A stretch of 38,616 nt of DNA. Origin: Curvibacter sp. GWA2_63_95. GTDB taxonomy: Bacteria; Pseudomonadota; Gammaproteobacteria; Burkholderiales; Burkholderiaceae_C. The stretch's first letter is position 1, and every line of letters starts with the position of its first letter. The notes beneath the pieces were generated by a model that worked only from the letters and a program-made list of their open reading frames with translations, was not told the origin of the DNA and ran no database searches. The DNA lies in the NCBI GenBank assembly GCA_001795455.1, contig MGPB01000005.1:1-38616 (forward strand), written 5' to 3'. The translations under genes and the position numbers were made by a program. Shown here in pieces: positions 34,334-38,616 of this stretch.

Positions 34334-35587
34334 TTGATCAGTAGTGAAATAGGGGAAATCAACTTGGGATTGATTGAATTGTTGACGGGGAGTCTCTCCC
34401 AGAAGGACTTCGCGAAGAAGGCCACAAAGGTAATCAACAGCATTGCTCCTTCAAAGGTGCTCTTTGATGAAGCCCAGTTTGCACTTCGTGTCGGCGAGGA
34501 GCCGGAGTCGCACTGGATCTACCTCGGGAACTTCTATGCGGAGTACCTGCGTACCCCAAGACTAAAACGGGATCCGGCACTGCGGACCATGGTCTCCAAC
34601 CAGATAACCCAGAAGCAAGCCTACGAAGACAACGCGCCAACCAAGGAAACGCTGTTGCCCGTGGTGCGAGATCGTGCACATTCGTGGATCAGCCAGATGC
34701 AGATCAAGAAGGCGATGCCCAGTGCCAGTATTGCGATGCAAGGCAAGCCCGTGGGTGAGGATCACATGTCGTTGCTGGTACTGGATAGCCCTACCGCCAT
34801 GCGGTACGTGGGGGAGAAAGAACTGGCCGGCCTGGGTTTGAGCTTTGAAGCCGCGTATGAAGAGGCTATCCATAACCTGCGCGCCATCTCTCCCGACAAG
34901 TGGCTCAGTCTGGGTAACCACGCGTATGTGGGTCAATGGGGTGACACTTACGATTGCTCACGCCTCTTGCTGACGGATTTGATTCACCGTTTGGACATTT
35001 CTGGTCGGCCCATCGTCATCACGCCCTGTCGTGGAATTCTTTTGGTAGCCAGCGAGAACAATATCGAAGGACAGCAGATCATCATGCAGCTGGCGAATAG
35101 CGCCCTGGAAGACAACTCTCGCTGGACGTCTCCGGAGGTGCTGGTTCTGGACAATGAACGTTGGGAACCCTTTGAACTCACGGATCCGTTTTGCCTGAGT
35201 GTTCAGAAAGAGATGATCGTGAAGATGCGCAAGTCTGTCTACGATCAGCAAAAGGTCATCCTCGATGAAGCGCATAAGGCGGAGGGGAAAGACATCTTTG
35301 TGGCCACGTTCATGGCCTACAAAAAGTCTGAGGGATTCATGTCCATAGCCACTTGGTCCAAGGATGTGGACGCCTGGCTCCCTCAGACCGAGTTCATTGT
35401 CTTTGTGGATGCCAATGCGACGGTTCCATCCGCGATGATTCCGTGGGACCTGGCCATTCAACATGTGAGGAGCTTGATGACCCCGGTGCCGGGTGTCATA
35501 CCTGCTAGGTTTGAGCTCAAGGGGTTTCCGGATGTGGAAATTTTGCATGCAATGACTGCGGCTACTGAGACGCATCAGTCCAACTGA
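34334..35587 (+). CDS. DUF1444-like (YtpQ-type) protein
   Basis: 417 residues with a TTG start at 34334; a TTG ten codons later with GGGGA upstream is an alternative. The centre shows the DUF1444 pattern: MSLLVLDSPTAMRYVGEKEL, FEAAYEEAIHNLRAIS, then DTYDCSRLLLTDLIHRLDIS and the GRPIVITPCRGILLVASENN strand. These proteins are soluble and have no established role. The gene sits 1 bp before the next gene (stop at 35587, next ATG at 35589), so both are translated from one mRNA. Confidence 0.75.
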   Translation: MISSEIGEINLGLIELLTGSLSQKDFAKKATKVINSIAPSKVLFDEAQFALRVGEEPESHWIYLGNFYAEYLRTPRLKRDPALRTMVSNQITQKQAYEDNAPTKETLLPVVRDRAHSWISQMQIKKAMPSASIAMQGKPVGEDHMSLLVLDSPTAMRYVGEKELAGLGLSFEAAYEEAIHNLRAISPDKWLSLGNHAYVGQWGDTYDCSRLLLTDLIHRLDISGRPIVITPCRGILLVASENNIEGQQIIMQLANSALEDNSRWTSPEVLVLDNERWEPFELTDPFCLSVQKEMIVKMRKSVYDQQKVILDEAHKAEGKDIFVATFMAYKKSEGFMSIATWSKDVDAWLPQTEFIVFVDANATVPSAMIPWDLAIQHVRSLMTPVPGVIPARFELKGFPDVEILHAMTAATETHQSN

Positions 35588-35588
35588 C

Positions 35589-36191
35589 ATGCACTTGCGC
35601 TTGGGTCCACCGCCCGATTCCCTGTCCGATTCAGAACTTGCAACGGCCGAATGGCGGCGCGTTCCTCGACCGCCTCTCTGGGCTGTGCATGTTCTTTCCT
35701 TACCGGCAGGTGCACTTATGGCACTGCTCGTGTTCGTTGCATGGACACTTCTCACACCGCCTTTTGACCTGGTATTTGAGTCAGGGGACAAGGTGACCGT
35801 GGCCATCGCATCAGTCATTCTTCTGGGCCTGGTCTTGCAGATCAGCACATACCCGCGAATGGGCCTTTCAGAAGAATCAGTGTTCGGCCTTTGGCCCTCA
35901 AGGCTCACTCTTTATACCGCTCACGCATCGCAACTCACTAAGCGCCAATGCATCGCAACTTTATTGCTGCCATTCATTGTGTTGTCGATACTCCCGATTT
36001 TGTTTGTGGCCGTCTTCCGTACGAGTTCAGGCTGGTTGATCTTTGGTTCTTGTCTGGCAGCGGGTGTCTACGGGATCAACGTTTTTCTCGCACTCCCTGT
36101 GTTGCGGCTGCCTGAAAAATGCGTCATCGCGAGCCGTGGCTTCGAACCTTACTGGCGGCACTCGACCCAAAGCCGAATTCGATCAACCTAG
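35589..36191 (+). CDS. DUF3267-like membrane protein lacking the HExxH motif
   Basis: 200 residues with three or four hydrophobic segments. GLSEESVFGLWPSRLTLY, TLLLPFIVLSILPILFVA and the final GFEPYWR match the pattern I know from DUF3267 'putative zincin peptidase' proteins, where HELLHALAHP precedes GxSDxTxxGFWPSR. Here that place reads LVLQISTYPRMG: no His pair and no Glu. A protease function is therefore unlikely. It is coupled to the DUF1444 gene (1-bp gap). The assignment rests on remembered family sequence. Confidence 0.65.
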   Translation: MHLRLGPPPDSLSDSELATAEWRRVPRPPLWAVHVLSLPAGALMALLVFVAWTLLTPPFDLVFESGDKVTVAIASVILLGLVLQISTYPRMGLSEESVFGLWPSRLTLYTAHASQLTKRQCIATLLLPFIVLSILPILFVAVFRTSSGWLIFGSCLAAGVYGINVFLALPVLRLPEKCVIASRGFEPYWRHSTQSRIRST

Positions 36192-36199
36192 ACTCATGG

Positions 36200-36236
36200 C
36201 CGGATAGCAGACATTCAGAACTGGTCAGTTGGACTA
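36200..36236 (-). repeat. GGGCCAGT repeat family, divergent minus-strand copy
   Basis: On the minus strand this reads CCAACTGACCAGTTCTGAAT, then GTCTGCTATCCGGCC. It shares CCAGTT..GAATGTCTGCTATC with the copy at 23686-23722. It lies just behind the DUF3267-like gene. Confidence 0.5.
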
Positions 36237-36357
36237 GTACGATGAACAATCGAGATGTGGCGAAAACTACCACCGGCAATTCGCCAATCAGGCAACCACG
36301 GTGACTACCTTACTTAAACCAACTGGCCTCCACGAAAGCGGGGGCGATTCAATAGTC

Positions 36358-36717
36358 ATGAAAATCAGATTTTTCAGGGTACTTATGCTCACGGTCCTAG
36401 TTACTGCGCTTACGGGGTGCATGGTATTTCGTGTAACGCAAAAAGACCACGACGAAGAAGTTAGCAACATGCGTCTTGCAGGAATACAGTTTAAGGTTGC
36501 AGTAGCCAAAGTAGAAGCAGTTGGTTTTAGTTGTAGAGGGTTGCAAGACCCCCCTCGAAATCGCCCAGGGAAACAACCAACATTAGAGGCTCTGTGCTTT
36601 AAGCGAACGCCAGAATTGTGGTGCCCGCAGGAACGCCGCATCAGCTTTGATGCCGAAGCTCAATCCGGCATAGTCACTAACGTCGAGACACTAATTATTG
36701 ATAGGTCGTGTTGGTGA
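36358..36717 (+). CDS. Small lipoprotein of unknown function
   Basis: 119 residues from the ATG at 36358. The signal peptide ends in the lipobox LTGC (VLVTALTGCMVFRV), so the mature protein would be anchored by Cys at about residue 21. The rest has three further Cys residues (SCRG, LCFK, WCPQ) plus RSCW at the end, which may form disulfides in the periplasm. No family recognised. It lies 166 bp behind the membrane protein gene. Confidence 0.7.
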   Translation: MKIRFFRVLMLTVLVTALTGCMVFRVTQKDHDEEVSNMRLAGIQFKVAVAKVEAVGFSCRGLQDPPRNRPGKQPTLEALCFKRTPELWCPQERRISFDAEAQSGIVTNVETLIIDRSCW

Positions 36718-36813
36718 ACGGCTCTACCAAAACGAAAGTAATAACGAAGCGCTTGTTGCCAACGGAATCCAGCTTAGTCCGAATCCACTGTCCCAAAGTA
36801 GTCGTGAATCCGC

Positions 36814-36859
36814 CCCCCGAAAGCAGACGTTGGGCAACGCACGCTACTGGCCCAAAGCG
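36814..36859 (-). repeat. GGGCCAGTAGCG...GTCTGCTTTCGGGG repeat, minus-strand copy
   Basis: On the minus strand: CGCTTTGGGCCAGTAGCGTG followed by CGTTGCCCAACGTCTGCTTT and CGGGGG. It matches TTTGGGCCAGTAGCGGGCTT and GTCTGCTT of the copy at 19276-19312. It is located between the lipoprotein gene and the convergent EEP gene. Confidence 0.6.
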
Positions 36860-36914
36860 ATTGTTGTCGCTAAGCATGAGCATTCGGGTGTTGCTATCAG
36901 TGCTTACTGGACAC

Positions 36915-38027
36915 CTAAATGTCTAAATCAACCCAAAGCGCAGCATGGTCCGACGCCGCTTCATCCGCATTTCCAACTTCCTCAAAATGGGGCCACAGCG
37001 TTCCATTCACCCCGCCCCACATGCCTCTTCGTTCGACACCCGCCGCAGTAACCTTGCTGTAGAGGTTCGGGGACAACAGGATGTAGTCGAGTTTGGCAGA
37101 GGGACCGCAGTTGCCATGGGTTCCCGCCTTGCCGCCGCTGTCAAATTTTGGATGGCTTGAAATATCTCTGAGCGTGCTTCCTTGCCGCAATAGGGGATCC
37201 ATCGGGCCATTACCAGGTATCTCATTCAGGTCACCCACCACAGCGACCAGACTGTCGCCCGCTTGGAGGTGGGCGTCATAGAGTTCGCGCACGCGCTGCG
37301 CCTGCCGCTTGCGCTTGGCATCGTTAGCAGCCTGGCTACCGTAGCCTTTGCTCTTGAAGTGATTGACCAAAACCCATAGGCGCTTTCCTTTGGACAGCTC
37401 AATTTCGTACTCGGCGCAGTCCCGGCTAAAGATTGCTCCTTTAGTGTCAGTGTCGTCCACATGGGATCGAATGGATAGGATGGGGTACTTGGACTTGGTC
37501 ATCAAACCGACATCAATGCCGCGCTCGTCGTTGCCATCCACCAGCATCACATGGTCAAAGGGCCTGCCGCCAATATCCTTGATCACCTGCGCATTGAAGA
37601 GACGCAGGGTGGTCCGGTCTTCCGCCTCTATGACGGCCTGCACATCTGCCGCCATGGCGTGCAGCACCCGTGCCGTGTTGAGGGTTGCAGTTTCATTGAC
37701 GGGTTCGGTCTTCAGTTCAACCCAGCCAATCCAGCTCTTGCGGCCTGAAGCAACAATTTCGGCATCCCCTACACGGGGACGTTTGATCAACTGCCCCCGT
37801 ATCTTGCGCAATAGAAGCAAAGGACTGTCGTCGGTCTTGAGCAAACCGTTGTCAGTCAGCAGCTTGAGCATCTTCTTCTTGTCGGAGACGCTGTAGCTGG
37901 GTTTCTCAAACAGGGCGTTGAGCTCTTTCTGGGCCTCCAATGCGGGCTTGCCCTCCGCCCAGTTCTTGCCGTTCAGGGCCTTGGCCCGATCGAACATGTT
38001 CTCTACATTGAAGGTCGCTAGACGCAT
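36915..38027 (-). CDS. Endonuclease/exonuclease/phosphatase (EEP) family protein
   Basis: 370 residues, no signal peptide. The EEP metal-dependent fold is shown in order by RLATFNVENMF (Asn), VQAVIEAED (Glu), DERGIDVGLMTKSKYPI, WVLVNHFKSKGYGS (His), VVGDLNEIPGNGP (Asp, Asn), KLDYILLSPNL and the final SDHAALWVDLDI (Asp-His). About 90 extra residues (25-115) between the first two motifs are rich in Lys/Leu and are typical of a bacterial subgroup. The substrate, DNA, RNA or a phosphoester, is not known. GGAGG lies 4-8 bp before the ATG. Confidence 0.9.
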   Translation of the reverse strand: MRLATFNVENMFDRAKALNGKNWAEGKPALEAQKELNALFEKPSYSVSDKKKMLKLLTDNGLLKTDDSPLLLLRKIRGQLIKRPRVGDAEIVASGRKSWIGWVELKTEPVNETATLNTARVLHAMAADVQAVIEAEDRTTLRLFNAQVIKDIGGRPFDHVMLVDGNDERGIDVGLMTKSKYPILSIRSHVDDTDTKGAIFSRDCAEYEIELSKGKRLWVLVNHFKSKGYGSQAANDAKRKRQAQRVRELYDAHLQAGDSLVAVVGDLNEIPGNGPMDPLLRQGSTLRDISSHPKFDSGGKAGTHGNCGPSAKLDYILLSPNLYSKVTAAGVERRGMWGGVNGTLWPHFEEVGNADEAASDHAALWVDLDI

Positions 38028-38496
38028 AGGAGGCTCCCTTGAGGTTGTGACAGCACATCACTCGTGCAGCTACGGGTTGCGTCGCTCTCTATTTTGAGAG
38101 CTGACTCAGCTTGCACAGTGCCCAATTATTTCCAGCCTCTGCACTTCTGTCCATCACGAGCCTTCTCATGGCACCTGCGGCGTACCAAAAGACAGAAGAA
38201 GTCATTGGAGTTTCTCAAAATCGACACGGCGTCGCAATAGAAGTGTTAAGTCATTGCAATGCAACACTTCGTTGGAGTTGCGTGATTCATCTCAATGAAT
38301 GTGCGCCCGTCTTGGGCCACTTGCGGAAGTTGGCCAGTGAATGCTTTCTGGAAGACAATCGCTCCCAACTGTCGCACCGCGGGATACGCAGCCGCCTAGC
38401 TGAAGTTAGCTTGAAGCCAACGGAGGCGCCTAAGGCTGGTAAAGCACTTCACAATCAACGCCTGCTTCGCGCTTCTCGAGATGCCTACCTTTCATC
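38028..38496. other. 469-bp stretch before the GreA/GreB-type gene
   Basis: No convincing gene. One plus-strand frame (from ATG 38168) is open to the window end, but its last 120 bp are the out-of-frame shadow of the greA-type gene. No repeat or hairpin with a T-run was seen. Confidence 0.4.
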
Positions 38497-38616
38497 ATGG
38501 ATAAATTCTTGCTGCAGCAACAGGTGCTGGAGCGGCTCGCTGAAGACCTGCTGCAAGCCGAACAGGCAGTGCGTGCGGCCCATGAAACGGCGACTCACGA
38601 AGAAAACATTGCCGAA
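38497..38616 (+). CDS. GreA/GreB-type transcription factor, N-terminal fragment
   Basis: The first 40 codons of a gene that runs out of the window. The product starts MDKFLLQQQVLERLAEDLLQ and goes on AEQAVRAAHETATHEENIAE. This is the N-terminal helix of a small GreA/GreB-related protein group with the ATHEExxAExKYDTxGLE pattern, of which the first part is visible. Such proteins act in the secondary channel of RNA polymerase or are thought to. The ribosome binding site is weak. Confidence 0.7.
   Translation, partial: MDKFLLQQQVLERLAEDLLQAEQAVRAAHETATHEENIAE

Noticed and set aside
38168..38616. Plus-strand open frame from ATG 38168 to the end of the window
   Set aside because: Its last 120 bp overlap, in another frame, the clear start of a GreA/GreB-type protein, and the rest resembles no family.

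Overview
The window looks like a chromosome segment of a betaproteobacterium of the Comamonadaceae (Rhodoferax/Polaromonas/Acidovorax-like). This is inferred from the gene order nadE-glnB, the sigma factor-DUF3619-DUF3106-RDD cluster, ilvBHC followed by pssA and leuA, the paired bpt and aat genes, and interspersed repeats with an AGCTATCA / GGAATATGCGC core that I associate with this family. No organism name can be proved from the sequence alone.

Positions 1-16744 are G+C-rich core chromosome. They hold the 3' end of a chemoreceptor gene, a FemAB-like acyltransferase, NAD synthetase (nadE) and the PII protein GlnB. A minus-strand cluster follows: sigma-70 family factor, DUF3619 protein, DUF3106 protein, RDD membrane protein and DgkA. 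Divergent from it is the branched-chain amino acid block ilvB-ilvH-ilvC, a terminator, pssA and leuA. Then come a PBP7-type DD-endopeptidase, an IclR regulator, the two N-end-rule aminoacyl-transferases Bpt and Aat, tRNA-Pro(TGG) and tRNA-Arg(TCT).

Positions 16745 to about 36900 lie directly behind tRNA-Arg and look like an accessory region: lower G+C, short genes of unknown function, recurring short repeats, damaged genes and several defence or toxin-antitoxin genes. Contents in order: a secreted trypsin-like protease; a higBA locus whose toxin is frameshifted at an A6 run, with an unlisted third small gene; an OLD-family ATPase/TOPRIM nuclease frameshifted at a G8 run; an Rrf2 regulator divergent from an epoxide-hydrolase-like enzyme around a perfect palindrome; a run of small minus-strand genes; an AbiEi-like regulator without its toxin; and an intact two-gene unit of an OLD nuclease plus a PD-(D/E)XK/STAND NTPase. 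After these come a 5'-truncated thermonuclease head-to-head with an MmcB-like nuclease, a coiled-coil/HTH protein, HU, a DUF1444 protein with a DUF3267-like membrane protein that lacks HExxH, and a lipoprotein. No integrase, transposase or CRISPR array is visible in the window.

The end (36915-38616) holds an endonuclease/exonuclease/phosphatase-family protein and the first 40 codons of a GreA/GreB-type protein. The best candidate for an undescribed system is the OLD + PD-(D/E)XK-STAND operon at 26938-31324. The short palindromic C5/G5 motifs in front of four accessory genes and the GGGCCAGT...GAATGTCTGCT repeat family are unexplained dispersed signals.
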